This document shows, in pieces, positions 15,329 through 24,996 of a stretch of DNA of 64,000 nt. The number at the start of each line of letters is the position of its first letter. Within the stretch, counting starts at the first letter, position 1. The DNA is taken from NCBI GenBank assembly GCA_003134655.1, contig PLBY01000068.1, forward strand, positions 62,001 to 126,000, read 5' to 3'. The DNA comes from Acidobacteriaceae bacterium. Its GTDB lineage: Bacteria > Acidobacteriota > Terriglobia > Terriglobales > Acidobacteriaceae. A program made the translations under genes and the position numbers. Below the pieces are notes generated by a model that made no database searches, was not told the DNA's origin, and worked only from the letters and a program-made list of their open reading frames with translations.

Positions 15329-17752
15329 TCACGGGTCGGGAACCCCGAGATGTTCGCCAGTCGTGTCGTCGAGCCGAGAAAAGGAAAAGCTCACGACAAC
15401 GGCCTTCGACGTGGGTGTATTGCTCTTCAACGCCACGCTGCCGATCGGCACCAGTACATTTGTCTCGGGGAAATACGTGGCTACACAGCGTCGGGGAATC
15501 TCGTAAGGTACTAGAACGAAACGCGGGGCGCGCCGCAATTCCTGGTTACCGCCGTTCCGAAAGTGGCTGGTGATATCCAAAAGCTGGCCTGCCTCCCAGC
15601 CATTTTCCTGCATGTCGTCAGGATTCATCAGCACAACCCGGCGGCCATGAAAGATGCCCCGGTAGCGATCATCGAGGCCGTAAATAGTCGTGTTGTACTG
15701 GTCATGACTGCGGAGCGTAGTCATCAGAAACTGTCCCGCCCTAAGAGGAATGGGCTCGATGGTCGAGACCACAAAGTTCGCTTTTCCTGTCTTTGTCTTG
15801 TAATCATCGTCACGCGCCGCATTCGGCAGGTAGAAACCGCCTTTGTGACGAACCCGGTCGTTCATGTCTTCACACCCCGGAACGACGCGCGCAATGAGTT
15901 CCCGAATGCGGTCGTAGTCTTCGACGAGATACACCCAGTCGACCGTTGTCTTCTTTCCGAGCGTAGTCACGGCTAGGCGTGCCACGAGCTCCGGCTCGCT
16001 CAAAAGCTGATCCGAGGGCGGCTCCAGGTTTCCCCGCGACGTGTGCACGATGCCCATCGAATTTTCCACAGTGACGAATTGATCTCTATTCGCCTGCGAG
16101 TCACGATCCGTGCGGCCGAGACAGGGCAGGATCAGCGCTTGCCTTCCCGTGATCAAATGTGCCCGGTTGAGCTTGGTCGAGACGTGAACGGTCAGACTGC
16201 AGCGCGACAATGCTTCCGCGGTGAACTCCGTGTCCGGAGTCGCCGAAAGGAAATTTCCGCCCATGGCGAAGAAGACCTTGGCCTTACCGCTGTGCATGGC
16301 CTTGATCGAGTCCACGACATCCCAGCCATGCTTGCGCGGCGGCTCGAATCCGAACACATCCCGTAGCTTATCCAGAAAGCTGTCGGGCATCCGCTCCCAG
16401 ATGCCCATGGTGCGGTCGCCCTGCACGTTGGAGTGCCCCCTTACCGGACAGACTCCCGCGCCCGGCCGACCGATGTGGCCGCCGAGCAACATCAGGTTCA
16501 CGACTTCTTGAATTGTCGCCACCGCCTGCCGTTGCTGCGTTAATCCCATGGCCCAGCAAGCAATCACGGACTTTGATCGCATCACGACTTCAGCAATCTC
16601 CCGAATCTGACGCCGCGAGATGCCACTCTGCTCAACGATCTCGTTCCACGAAGTCTCGGCAATTGCGGCTCGAAACTCCGCGAAGCCGCTCGTCTTCTCC
16701 TCAATAAATCTGTGCTTAAGGATCTTGCCCGGCTGCCGGCCTTCTTCCTCCAGAAGCTCCTTGCACAGTCCCTTGAAGAAGGCGAGATCTCCGCTCAACC
16801 GAACTGGAACGAAATGCTGCGCGATCTTTGTGCCCCGCCCGAACAGGTGCAGCACTTCCTTGGGATGCTTGAAGCGGGTCAGCCCCACTTCCGCGAGAGG
16901 ATTCACGCTGACGATCGTTGCCCCGCGGCGAGCCGCCCGCTGCAGGGTCGCTAGCATCCGGGGATGATTCGTGCCTGGATTCTGCCCAATAATAAGGATA
17001 GTGTCCGCGAGCTCGAAGTCTTCGAGGGTGACGGTTCCCTTGCCGACGCCGATTACTTCCTTCAGCGCCAGCCCAGACGATTCGTGACACATGTTCGAGC
17101 AATCGGGCAGGTTATTGGTGCCCAACTGGCGCACAAACAGCTGATAGAGAAAAGCCGCTTCGTTACTGGTGCGGCCCGAGGTATAGAAGATTGCCTGATC
17201 AGGACTGCTCAACGCGTTCAATTCGCCCGCGATCATGGCGAACGCATCTTCCCACGAAATCGGTTCGTAGTGGCCGCCGCCGGTACGCAAGACCATGGGA
17301 TGAGTCAGTCTTCCCTGATGGCCCAGCCAGTAGTCCGACTGCTGTGCCAGGTCAGAGAGACTCTGCGAACGGAAAAACTCAGGGGTGCAGCGCTTAGTGG
17401 TCGCCTCCTCTGCGATCGCCTTGACACCATTCTCACAGTATTCGTTGAGGGAGCGATCCTGGTCAGGGTCGGGCCAGGCGCAACCGGGGCAATCGATTCC
17501 GTCAAATTGATTGAGACGAACGAGCGTGGCGATTCCTCGAACGAGGCCCGGTTCTTCGAAGGCAACCTTGGCCGCTTTGAGAACCGATTTCAGCCCAGCG
17601 GCAACGCGAGCAGGCTGGGTGATCTGGATGCGGTCAGTCTCGATGGGCGGCTGGCCGCACGGCACTTCGACGCCCAGCGCATGTTCAGGCGCACCGACAG
17701 TGCTGGCGTCGTTGACGCCGGATTTAGCTTCTGGCAAAATCTCCCCGCGCAC
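15329..17752 (-). CDS. FdhF/YdeP-family molybdopterin oxidoreductase
   Basis: An 807-residue molybdopterin-guanine-dinucleotide enzyme related to formate dehydrogenase H. Near residue 88 is a short cysteine motif, CPGCAWPDP, typical of the YdeP branch in place of a full four-cysteine [4Fe-4S] site. The molybdenum-ligand region is SNMCHESSGLALKEVIG, so the ligand is cysteine, not selenocysteine. MGD-binding segments include LIIGQNPGTNHPRM and RGHSNVQGDRTMGIWE, and the C-terminal molybdopterin-dinucleotide-binding domain is complete. Formate oxidation is not proven for this branch; E. coli YdeP is linked to acid resistance. The start is a GTG at 17752 with a weak ribosome site, so a downstream start is possible. 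Confidence 0.88.
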   Translation of the reverse strand: MRGEILPEAKSGVNDASTVGAPEHALGVEVPCGQPPIETDRIQITQPARVAAGLKSVLKAAKVAFEEPGLVRGIATLVRLNQFDGIDCPGCAWPDPDQDRSLNEYCENGVKAIAEEATTKRCTPEFFRSQSLSDLAQQSDYWLGHQGRLTHPMVLRTGGGHYEPISWEDAFAMIAGELNALSSPDQAIFYTSGRTSNEAAFLYQLFVRQLGTNNLPDCSNMCHESSGLALKEVIGVGKGTVTLEDFELADTILIIGQNPGTNHPRMLATLQRAARRGATIVSVNPLAEVGLTRFKHPKEVLHLFGRGTKIAQHFVPVRLSGDLAFFKGLCKELLEEEGRQPGKILKHRFIEEKTSGFAEFRAAIAETSWNEIVEQSGISRRQIREIAEVVMRSKSVIACWAMGLTQQRQAVATIQEVVNLMLLGGHIGRPGAGVCPVRGHSNVQGDRTMGIWERMPDSFLDKLRDVFGFEPPRKHGWDVVDSIKAMHSGKAKVFFAMGGNFLSATPDTEFTAEALSRCSLTVHVSTKLNRAHLITGRQALILPCLGRTDRDSQANRDQFVTVENSMGIVHTSRGNLEPPSDQLLSEPELVARLAVTTLGKKTTVDWVYLVEDYDRIRELIARVVPGCEDMNDRVRHKGGFYLPNAARDDDYKTKTGKANFVVSTIEPIPLRAGQFLMTTLRSHDQYNTTIYGLDDRYRGIFHGRRVVLMNPDDMQENGWEAGQLLDITSHFRNGGNQELRRAPRFVLVPYEIPRRCVATYFPETNVLVPIGSVALKSNTPTSKAVVVSFSFSRLDDTTGEHLGVPDP

Positions 17753-17927
17753 GGCGACTAGTTTACGACAGACCCCTGTGGCGCGACATCGTTACCGACG
17801 TTTACCTCAGGCCACTGGGGCGGGCAGAATTAAATAGAACCGAGTTTTCGCCTCCGAATATCGAAGTTCTCAAAGTCTTTGCGAAATCTGACCGGCCCAC
17901 ACCCTCTCGTTCTGAAAGGAGCGCACC

Positions 17928-18428
17928 ATGATTCTGGGGATGACTACATCGACATTCACGCTGCTACACGTGCTGATCAGCCTGACTGGTATCGGCTCGG
18001 GGTTCATCGTCGTGTACGGACTGCTGACTGGAAAGAGGCTCGACGGCTGGACCGCGATCTTCTTGGCCACGACCGTCCTAACCAGCCTCACCGGATTCCT
18101 CTTTCCAGTGGAGCATCTTCTGCCCTCCCACGTGGTCGGCGTCATCTCATTGGTAGTGCTGGCGGTTGCGATCCTCGCCCGCTATGCGCTTCATTTGGCC
18201 CACGCTTGGCGGTGGATCTACGTGGTTTGCGCTGTTTTGGCGCTTTACTTGAACTCCTTCGTCGCCGTCGTTCAATCTTTCCTCAAGGTGCCCGCGTTGA
18301 AGGCGTTAGCTCCAACTCAGAAAGAACCGCCGTTCCTGATTGCCCAACTGATCGTCATGGCGCTTTTCATCGTGCTTGGCACGTTTGGGGTAAAGAAATT
18401 CCATGTCGAGCGGGTTGCTACAGCCTGA
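17928..18428 (+). CDS. Five-helix membrane protein of unknown function
   Basis: A 166-residue hydrophobic protein with about five membrane segments (roughly 10-32, 41-60, 66-88, 93-116, 136-155). The ATG has a strong AAAGGAG ribosome site 7 bases upstream. It is divergent from the FdhF/YdeP gene, and the two share a 175-base intergenic region. The helices contain few charged residues. His14 (LLHVLISL), His66-type (EHLLPSH) and His88 positions could be ligands, but no known haem motif is certain. I do not recognise the family. A role beside the molybdoenzyme is inference from position only. Confidence 0.75.
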   Translation: MILGMTTSTFTLLHVLISLTGIGSGFIVVYGLLTGKRLDGWTAIFLATTVLTSLTGFLFPVEHLLPSHVVGVISLVVLAVAILARYALHLAHAWRWIYVVCAVLALYLNSFVAVVQSFLKVPALKALAPTQKEPPFLIAQLIVMALFIVLGTFGVKKFHVERVATA

Positions 18429-18496
18429 TCAACGAAGAACCACTTCGTCCAATGGTCAGAAACCTCGGTCCAACGTATTAATTGAGGAGAAAGCTC

Positions 18497-18622
18497 ATGC
18501 CTGCAGAGGTTCGTGAATCGGACCAGGGCACTAACGAGCGAGGCTCACCCAGGGCTGTTGCGATGAAAATGCACCTGACGAGAGCACGGAAAAGTGCCTG
18601 TCCGAGACGTGGTAAACTGTAG
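18497..18622 (+). CDS. Possible small ORF (41 residues) before tRNA-Ser
   Basis: A short ORF begins MPAEVRESDQGTNERG and ends RRGKL, with a consensus-like GAGGAG ribosome site 8 bases upstream of the ATG. It is basic, has no known motif, and ends 11 bases before the tRNA gene. The good ribosome site is the only support. It might be a leader or a fragment of a lost gene. Confidence 0.25.
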   Translation: MPAEVRESDQGTNERGSPRAVAMKMHLTRARKSACPRRGKL

Positions 18623-18633
18623 GTCCGCACGCC

Positions 18634-18727
<94 letters not shown>

Positions 18728-19313
18728 GATTTCTCAATCTCAAGCACTTAGCTCCCTGGTTTGCGTACTGAATCGCCTCATCTTGTGCTTCCCGGTGGGT
18801 TTCTAGTGTCCTGTAGGTGTCCCGAACCGCCTGGCACTACAGCGGGCACAGTTTGCAGCTCAACGCTCAGCAGCTTGCTGGATTTGGTTTGCCGAAAAAG
18901 CCAGTGGAGCCAGGATGAGTATTGAACCTGTGGCCAATCCCACGAATTTCCATGTGGGAAAAACTAATTGATTTCTGGAATTGGAATGCCCGCATCGGTT
19001 GCATGATCTACGGAAACAATGAGATTACTTGCGGCAATTCGTACTCGACGCTATACCACATCACAGGAGGAGGGACTCAAAATCCCTTTTAGGCCATCCA
19101 GGCCATCCCGCCTTTCTGAAGTATCGACGAGTATCGATACGAACTGAACGCGAAACTCTCAAATGTTTATCGTCCTCTAAAGCATGTTTTGGGTCGCGGG
19201 AATCGAACTCGGGGGCGTAGGAAACCGAATCGACGAGAAAAACAAACGGCCACAAAAACGGCCACCAGATTCCCAGAGGGTCAGATAATAAAATTGATCC
19301 GGAGACTATTCAA
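18728..19313. other. Gene-poor stretch downstream of tRNA-Ser
   Basis: About 590 bases with no ORF I believe. It contains a short perfect palindrome GTATCGATAC near 19131-19140 and a sequence GGGAATCGAACTC near 19197-19209 that resembles the reverse of a tRNA T-loop, but the T-stem does not pair. Position next to a tRNA suggests remains of an integrated element. No integrase remnant could be read in any frame. Confidence 0.4.
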
Positions 19314-20348
19314 ATGACAACGGGCGAGGACTCAGCGAGCACCCCTCTCAAAGTCACGTTGGTAGATCAAAATCCATGGGCAAACCGATTCAAAGTGCCC
19401 GTTCACGAATGCGACGTGATCGCCAAGAAAACTCTGGCGCAGTACCGTGACAACTGGATGAAATGGATTTCGTGGTACCGGCATGACCCTTCAGAACCAC
19501 ACAGCATCGAAGCGCAGATTCATAGGATGCTGTTTAATGACATCACGTACCGAGCAACCGTTAGCGTGCGGGAGCCTGTTGCCGCCGACGTCGCGATTTC
19601 TGCTCGGTCGTCCACGCTGGCTTATCTGCTCGACCAGGGTTACCTCGTTTCCCAGGTTCTTTCCATCGAGAAACTGTTAGACAACGGAGGTGGCGTAATT
19701 TCATTGAAGCGTCTTCTGAAGGATGTGGAAAAACATCGCAAAATAATCACGCGCGAGATTTACGTTGCGGGAGATGGTCTTCCGTATGACTACCGCTCTT
19801 GGGGTGAGGCTATCGATAAGACTGATCCGATGGTTCAGATGTACGGAATCGGAGCACCGGGCCTCGTCCGATTCGCCGTGTCGAAGGAACTCCACGAGAC
19901 GTTCGATCTCTTGTCCGGCAAGCAAGAACATGAGAGGAACCGAAACGACGTGATCCGAGAATCCATCTTTAAGGCCCTGAACAGTTGGATTAACTGTCCG
20001 AGTGCTCGTGAGATTAGCACTATTCGTAACACGTTCATCGCCCATGCAGGCGATGCATTCCGGCGTGGATCATACAAGTTCTCAGGGGTTAAGCTTTCGC
20101 AAATCGACGAAGTCCAACGGGCAATTGTGCGCGTGGAGCGTGCCTTAACCGATTACGTTCTTTCGATACGGATGGGAAGAGAAGTAGTTCCCATCCGCCC
20201 TCTCGGAATTTTCTCAGGGTTGGATTTGCCCTATTGTTCCTCTGTGGCGCAAGATTCGATGCATCGCCTCTGGGATGAACTTAGCGCACAGCGAAACGCA
20301 TGGAAGCAAGGTGTTCTTCAAGAAGCCACTTTGAAGGTTGTCCCATAA
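19314..20348 (+). CDS. Hypothetical protein with HEPN-like RN-x4-H motif
   Basis: A 344-residue soluble, mostly helical protein that I cannot assign to a named family. The most telling feature is IRNTFIAHAGD with Arg238 and His244. This is the R-N-x4-H signature of HEPN-fold ribonucleases, followed by a helix (LSQIDEVQRAIVRVERALTD) as HEPN domains usually have. The N-terminal half contains DNWMKWISWYRHDPSEPHSI and a DKTDPMVQMYG segment. No antitoxin or nucleotidyltransferase partner lies beside it. Base composition looks lower in GC than the flanking core genes. Its place after tRNA-Ser suggests acquired DNA. A defence or toxin role is inference only. Confidence 0.65.
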   Translation: MTTGEDSASTPLKVTLVDQNPWANRFKVPVHECDVIAKKTLAQYRDNWMKWISWYRHDPSEPHSIEAQIHRMLFNDITYRATVSVREPVAADVAISARSSTLAYLLDQGYLVSQVLSIEKLLDNGGGVISLKRLLKDVEKHRKIITREIYVAGDGLPYDYRSWGEAIDKTDPMVQMYGIGAPGLVRFAVSKELHETFDLLSGKQEHERNRNDVIRESIFKALNSWINCPSAREISTIRNTFIAHAGDAFRRGSYKFSGVKLSQIDEVQRAIVRVERALTDYVLSIRMGREVVPIRPLGIFSGLDLPYCSSVAQDSMHRLWDELSAQRNAWKQGVLQEATLKVVP

Positions 20349-20441
20349 CTCAATGATTCCGAGGAGTACTACTTCAAGAAAAAGTGGTAGAGCGGAGAAA
20401 TACGAATGCAAAACATGCAGCGCGTTATGAAGGTGCTAGGG

Positions 20442-20559
20442 TGGAACAAGCGCATTTCAGGCTGAACTGGCCAGAGTCGAAAATGCGATAGGGGCACTTG
20501 ACGGGCTGAGCCACACCAGTGCGGGTCGCAGTCGTGGCAGTGGTCGCACACATGGGCCG
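20442..20559 (+). pseudogene. 5' remnant of a gene with SAAARRRIAAAQRAR tail
   Basis: In frame with the next ORF but without a start codon, this stretch reads GTSAFQAELARVENAIGALD and then a Gly/Ser/Arg-rich linker leading into MSAAARRRIAAAQRAR. This order (short coiled coil, basic linker, RRRIAAAQRARWAK-type tail) is common as the C-terminal part of small acidobacterial proteins. A TAG at 20439-20441 closes the frame upstream, so the gene start has been lost. Confidence 0.5.
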
Positions 20560-22236
20560 ATGTCAGCAGCAGCCCGAAGACGAATCGCAGCGGCTCAGCG
20601 GGCACGGCTAAATGGAAGGGCCTCGATCAATGCGACCGCGTTCAACGGAACATTCAGCGCTACTTACAAGGGCATGGACATCTACGTGCCTTGGCTCGAC
20701 GTACACCTGAAAGGCGATGCTTCGCTGCAATCGGGCGGCGGGAAGCACGCGAGCATCAGTTTCCCGTTTACCGTTCCGCCAGTCTCCAAGACGTTCGGGA
20801 ACTTTGCCTTCACGGCGAATAACCTGCAATTCACGCAGCAGCAAGGCATTGGTTGGGTGGTATCGGCGAACAAGTTGCACATGGTGTTCTCCGCCGAAAA
20901 CAAGCAGTTCGCGGCCTTCGATCAGGTTTTCTACTTCGGGATGGACGGGCGCGGCTATTTCGCGCAGGGGAATCAAACGGCCGACATTCCGCTCGGAGGC
21001 AGTTCGCAGCTCGGACAAACACCAGTGGATCTTGTCTCGGTGCACTTGACTGCGCCTCCGTCAGGCGCCCAGGTGCTAGCAGCGCTGTTCAGCACGAACG
21101 TTCATCTTTCCGAAGTGATGCCGGCGGCGGCGGCGCAGGTGAATTACCAGGTGAACATGGCGGGCAAGAACTATTCCACCGTGGGGCCGACAAATTCTCC
21201 CTTCGTGATCGACTTGCCTTACCCGTCGGGACAGCCGAGTTCCGAAGCCAAGATTCATCCTGTCTACTCCGGCACGAGCGGCAGCGAATATTCGGGATCG
21301 GTGGATCTCTCGGAGTTAGGCGGGCCTTCGATTACCGGAGAATTCCGCCTGGGCTATCAGGGCGGCCATGATTACTGGTTGACGCGCATCAGTTATGCAC
21401 TCGGGCCGACGGGTGTGCCGCTGATTCCAGTTCCGCCCGTCATGAATCTTTACCGCGTGCAAGGCGGACTCGGCCACAATTTCCCGCTCACCGCCTTTGA
21501 GGATACTGGCTCGATCAATGCCGCGACTCCGGTCTTCGACAACTCGTTCCTCTTTATGGCGGGAATGCGTGTTGGCATGCCAGACCAGTTCACGTACACG
21601 CTGGATGGCGATCTCGTCATCAAGTCGAGCGGACAAGACGCGGGCGCCCGCATGGACTTCCATGCCTGGGTGCTGAAGCCACAGGATAACAGCAACGGAG
21701 ACTTCCAGGGATATTTCCAATACGCTGGCAGCAACTTTGACGGACGCCTGTGGGGGCACCTGAACTTCATGGGTGGAATCGCGTCGGTAGACATGGGCAA
21801 CAGCGCGAACAGCGCGGCGGTGGATATCCACTTCGGTCCGAGCGGGCCGTGGCACATTGACGCCGGGAAGCAGCAGGGGCCGCGCATCGATGGGCATCTC
21901 CTGGTGACGGATGCGAACATGTACGTCATGCTCTCGGATGCTGGACTTTCGATCGGCGGCGGCGAGAGCATCAGTCTGAACGTCGGCGACGATTCGGTAG
22001 CGTCTGCTTACATCCGCGGCGGCGTTGACATGGGCTTGACGATCACCCCGCAGCCTCATATCTCGGGAGATTTTTCGGCGAACGTGGATGCCGGCGTTTG
22101 CGTGGACAGTGTCTGTGTCTCGGCCGGAGTCTCGGCCCAGGTCCACGCCGAGGCCATGCCCCTCGAGATGCAGGCCAGCGCCAGCATCGGACTGCCGTGG
22201 CCTCTGGGTTCGGTTTCATTCTCGGTGCACTTGTAA
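20560..22236 (+). CDS. Large beta-rich hypothetical protein, probably chimeric at its 5' end
   Basis: A 558-residue ORF with no signal peptide in its present form. Residues 1-16 (MSAAARRRIAAAQRAR) belong to the tail of another family. From about residue 17 on it is a repetitive, glycine- and serine-rich beta protein (for example YKGMDIYVPWLDVHLKGD, WHIDAGKQQGPRIDGHLLV, ADAGVCVDSVCVSAGVSAQ-like strands). The last residues PWPLGSVSFSVHL end in an aromatic-hydrophobic strand. Such a protein would normally be exported, so the missing signal supports loss of the true 5' end. The FN3 protein follows after 25 bases, and the two are probably one unit. Confidence 0.6.
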   Translation: MSAAARRRIAAAQRARLNGRASINATAFNGTFSATYKGMDIYVPWLDVHLKGDASLQSGGGKHASISFPFTVPPVSKTFGNFAFTANNLQFTQQQGIGWVVSANKLHMVFSAENKQFAAFDQVFYFGMDGRGYFAQGNQTADIPLGGSSQLGQTPVDLVSVHLTAPPSGAQVLAALFSTNVHLSEVMPAAAAQVNYQVNMAGKNYSTVGPTNSPFVIDLPYPSGQPSSEAKIHPVYSGTSGSEYSGSVDLSELGGPSITGEFRLGYQGGHDYWLTRISYALGPTGVPLIPVPPVMNLYRVQGGLGHNFPLTAFEDTGSINAATPVFDNSFLFMAGMRVGMPDQFTYTLDGDLVIKSSGQDAGARMDFHAWVLKPQDNSNGDFQGYFQYAGSNFDGRLWGHLNFMGGIASVDMGNSANSAAVDIHFGPSGPWHIDAGKQQGPRIDGHLLVTDANMYVMLSDAGLSIGGGESISLNVGDDSVASAYIRGGVDMGLTITPQPHISGDFSANVDAGVCVDSVCVSAGVSAQVHAEAMPLEMQASASIGLPWPLGSVSFSVHL

Positions 22237-22261
22237 GGCGTCGAATAGTGTCAGCGATCAA

Positions 22262-24268
22262 ATGACGGCCCGCTCGAAAATCTCGGCCCTGATCTCGACC
22301 GCCCTTCTGCTGCTGGTCGCGGCCCGAGCAGGTGTCGCTCAGGAAGCTTCAGGGGCGTTGTTCGCTGCTTCCGACGGCAAGGGACATATTTCCTTGCTGT
22401 GGTTTCCGCCGCCATCCAAGTGGCCGGCCGGAGGATGGAAGCTGTCCGATTCCACCGGACAAGTGCTGGTTCCGAAGATCAGCATGGGGGATGCCGCGGC
22501 GCTGCAGGCGCTTTCCGTTGAGGATGCCGATGCCATCCGCAAACTGCCGGACGTGCTGGTGAAGCCGGATGCCGGCGCGAAAAACAGGCAGTTGATCAAC
22601 ATCATTGGGCTGCGGGCGTTCAGCGAACCGAGCTATGCGCGCGCACTTGGTCTGTCGTGGGCGCTGGACAATGTTGCGTCAGGCAACCGCAGTTACAAGG
22701 TCGAAGGCCTGGATAACGCCGGAAAGCCGACTGGAGTACAACTCGTCAGCTCCGCAGTGGATTCCGCACAACCGACGGCCCTTTCTCCTGCCCCCAGCGG
22801 AGTGCAAGCCAAGGTCGACGAACGGGGAGTGGCGCTGTCTTGGGAGGCTCCGGCGGAGAATCGCCAACTGCCGGTGATTGCTTACGCGATCGAGCGCGAT
22901 GGCGGCGGCCAGTCGGCGGCGCCGGTGACTGCCAAGCCCGTGATTCCCGGACTGAAATGGGACCCAACAATCCCGCTGGTGCTCGACCGGAACGCTCCTC
23001 CGAACGAGATACTGACCTACCGGGTTTTCAGTGTGGATGCTTTTGGCCGACATAGCGTGGGGACTTCGATTCGCATCTTCTATCCCGATTTCCATGCGCT
23101 TGAACCGCCGCAGCCCGTCACCGCTGCGGGCGGAGTCGGGAAAATTGTGGTGAGCTGGCCCGCGCAGCAGAAGCCGAATTTAGCCGGTTACATTGTGGAG
23201 CGCGCATTTCTCCACGCCGGGCCGTACGAAGCTCTTGCCGCACAGGCGCTGCCGCCCGGCACCTCGCAATATGAAGACGCGACGGTTCGAGGGGGCACGA
23301 CTTACTACTATCGAGTGCGCTCGGTAAATTCTCGCGGAGACCTGGGCAATCCCTCCAGCGCGGCAGCGGCGCATTCGCAAAACTCGGGAACTCTGCCCAA
23401 AGTGGAGGGGCTCACCGTCGATGCCGGTCAGACCCGAGTGCGCCTGACGTGGAAACCAGTGGACCTCCCAGTGGCGGGATATTTTGTCGAGCGTCGAGCA
23501 CTGACGGGCGCTGCTGGCGTTGAAAACTGGGTGCGCCTCAATCCGCACGTGACTCCGGAGCCGCTCTACGACGATTATCTCGGTCTGAGTTCGGACATGA
23601 AGCTGGAATACCGCGTGCTCGCTGTTGGATTCGATAACGCGGAGGGCCCGCCCAGTGCCGCGGTTCAGGTTGTGCTCGCGGACCGGTCACTTCCCGACGC
23701 ACCTTCCATTACCGGCTCCAGTGGAGCGAACGGCAAGACCGTGCTGGATTTTGCCCCCGCCGATCAAAAGGCCGCACAGTTCCTGGTCTTGCGGTCCGGA
23801 CGTGCGGACGATTTGGGAGTCGTGATCGGCGATCCGCTTCCCGGAAGTGCGCGCCAGTTTACGGACCTCTACGTCAGCGCCGGACAGAATTATTGGTACC
23901 GCCTGGTTACCGTGGACAAGAACGGCAATCGCAGCGATCCCACGCCGCCGGTCGCGGTGCGCGTGGGTTCTCCGCAACTCGCGGCGCCTCCGGCACCAAC
24001 AGCACAGTTCGCGGGCACTCCGTACCCGCATGTGGTGCTGCAATTCCAGGCGCCGCCTGACGGTCTGACTTTGATTGTGGAGCGGCAGATTCAGACGGGG
24101 ACTGCCCCGAGCGGATGGATTCGCATCGCAGGCCCGATGAGCTCGCCGACTGCAACTGATAACGCCGTGCCACTTGGCAGCGTGGGATACAGGATCTCTT
24201 ACGTTGCCTCCGATGGCAAGGTTGGTCCTGCGAGCACCGTTGTGACTGTCACGAACCCTGGCAAATAA
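22262..24268 (+). CDS. Secreted fibronectin type III repeat protein
   Basis: A 668-residue exported protein. The ATG at 22262 opens a clear signal peptide (MTARSKISALISTALLLLVA, cleavage near RAGVAQ). The frame extends upstream inside the previous gene without homology. At least four fibronectin type III modules follow (about 155-260, 275-370, 375-480, 490-660), recognised by repeats such as GKIVVSWPAQQKPNLAGYIV, TTYYYRVRSVNSRGD and RVRLTWKPVDLPVAGYFVER. It is probably surface-exposed and binds polymer or protein. It is tightly linked to the preceding beta-rich ORF. Confidence 0.8.
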   Translation: MTARSKISALISTALLLLVAARAGVAQEASGALFAASDGKGHISLLWFPPPSKWPAGGWKLSDSTGQVLVPKISMGDAAALQALSVEDADAIRKLPDVLVKPDAGAKNRQLINIIGLRAFSEPSYARALGLSWALDNVASGNRSYKVEGLDNAGKPTGVQLVSSAVDSAQPTALSPAPSGVQAKVDERGVALSWEAPAENRQLPVIAYAIERDGGGQSAAPVTAKPVIPGLKWDPTIPLVLDRNAPPNEILTYRVFSVDAFGRHSVGTSIRIFYPDFHALEPPQPVTAAGGVGKIVVSWPAQQKPNLAGYIVERAFLHAGPYEALAAQALPPGTSQYEDATVRGGTTYYYRVRSVNSRGDLGNPSSAAAAHSQNSGTLPKVEGLTVDAGQTRVRLTWKPVDLPVAGYFVERRALTGAAGVENWVRLNPHVTPEPLYDDYLGLSSDMKLEYRVLAVGFDNAEGPPSAAVQVVLADRSLPDAPSITGSSGANGKTVLDFAPADQKAAQFLVLRSGRADDLGVVIGDPLPGSARQFTDLYVSAGQNYWYRLVTVDKNGNRSDPTPPVAVRVGSPQLAAPPAPTAQFAGTPYPHVVLQFQAPPDGLTLIVERQIQTGTAPSGWIRIAGPMSSPTATDNAVPLGSVGYRISYVASDGKVGPASTVVTVTNPGK

Positions 24269-24275
24269 TAACGTC

Positions 24276-24299
24276 CGCGAGATGCTCGACTATCTCGCG
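24276..24299 (+). terminator. Hairpin after the FN3 gene
   Basis: A perfect 8-bp stem CGCGAGAT/ATCTCGCG with an 8-base loop starts 8 bases after the stop codon of the FN3 gene. No T-tract follows, so it is a possible weak or Rho-assisted terminator. Confidence 0.45.
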
Positions 24300-24411
24300 A
24301 CGCAGACAACCTGCATCTGAATACTTCGAAGCGGTACCAAGGAGTCTTAGCAGTCCAGGATGGGATCAAATCTACCGACAACTCAGAATGGAAGTCCTTA
24401 GCGTGGCGACG

Positions 24412-24914
24412 CTATCGAAGGTTCCACAACGACAAACCGGTCTGGAGCGCAGCGAGTAAATGCCCCATCCGGAGCCGTACGCATTTAGCAGGAAATCGGC
24501 GGCAACGTCGAGTTCGTCTGGAATTACTTCGGTTGTGTCCACACGATCAAGGTCTGAGCGAGCGAGGTTCGCAAGCTTTGCATCGCCCTGATACCACTAT
24601 CCTCCATACCCACCGAATCCAAAGGGATCGCGAAGGTCTTCATCTATACGAGCGCGTTCTTCGACAGCCTAGTCGAAAATGACTGCCCCAATCACACTGG
24701 GTATCGAGGTACCAGCACTGGTTCTTACTTGTACAGTTGCCGCAGCTTCCTGGCCCGGCTTGTATTCGTTTCGATCAAGCTTCAACGCAATTTTGATGTC
24801 GCGGTCTTGCGGGTAAATGACGGAACGCGCTGCAGAAAGGCCATGGTTCCAATAGGTACCACGTCCCATATCGATCGCGGCCAGGGCCAACTGGCCGGCG
24901 AATTCAGAGCTGTC
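24412..24914 (-). pseudogene. Decayed alpha-2-macroglobulin-like gene fragment
   Basis: One minus-strand frame reads through the gap as coherent protein interrupted by stops. It starts DSSEFAGQLALAAIDMGRGT, continues DIKIALKLDRNEYKPGQEA and GTSIPSVIGAVIFD, meets TAG where lysine is expected, then reads AVEERARIDEDLRDPFGFGG. A second TAG follows, then WYQGDAKLANLARSDLDRVD and TTEVIPDELDVAADFLLNAY. The DRNEYKPGQEAAATVQV part is the MG2-type strand pair of bacterial alpha-2-macroglobulins, and the VIFDxAVEERAR part also fits. Two in-frame stops and missing ends make it a pseudogene. The rest of 24269-24996 shows no gene. Confidence 0.7.
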
Positions 24915-24996
24915 CTACTCGCATTACAAGCGACGTATAGAATCCCTACCTATCCGTCGGGACTTCGCGGCGGGCCCGGTTTCGTTGGACGCAGTC

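Noticed and set aside
19190-19215. GGGAATCGAACTC resembling the reverse of a tRNA T-loop
   Set aside because: The T-stem does not pair and no acceptor or anticodon arm could be built on either strand, so it is not called as a tRNA or attachment site.
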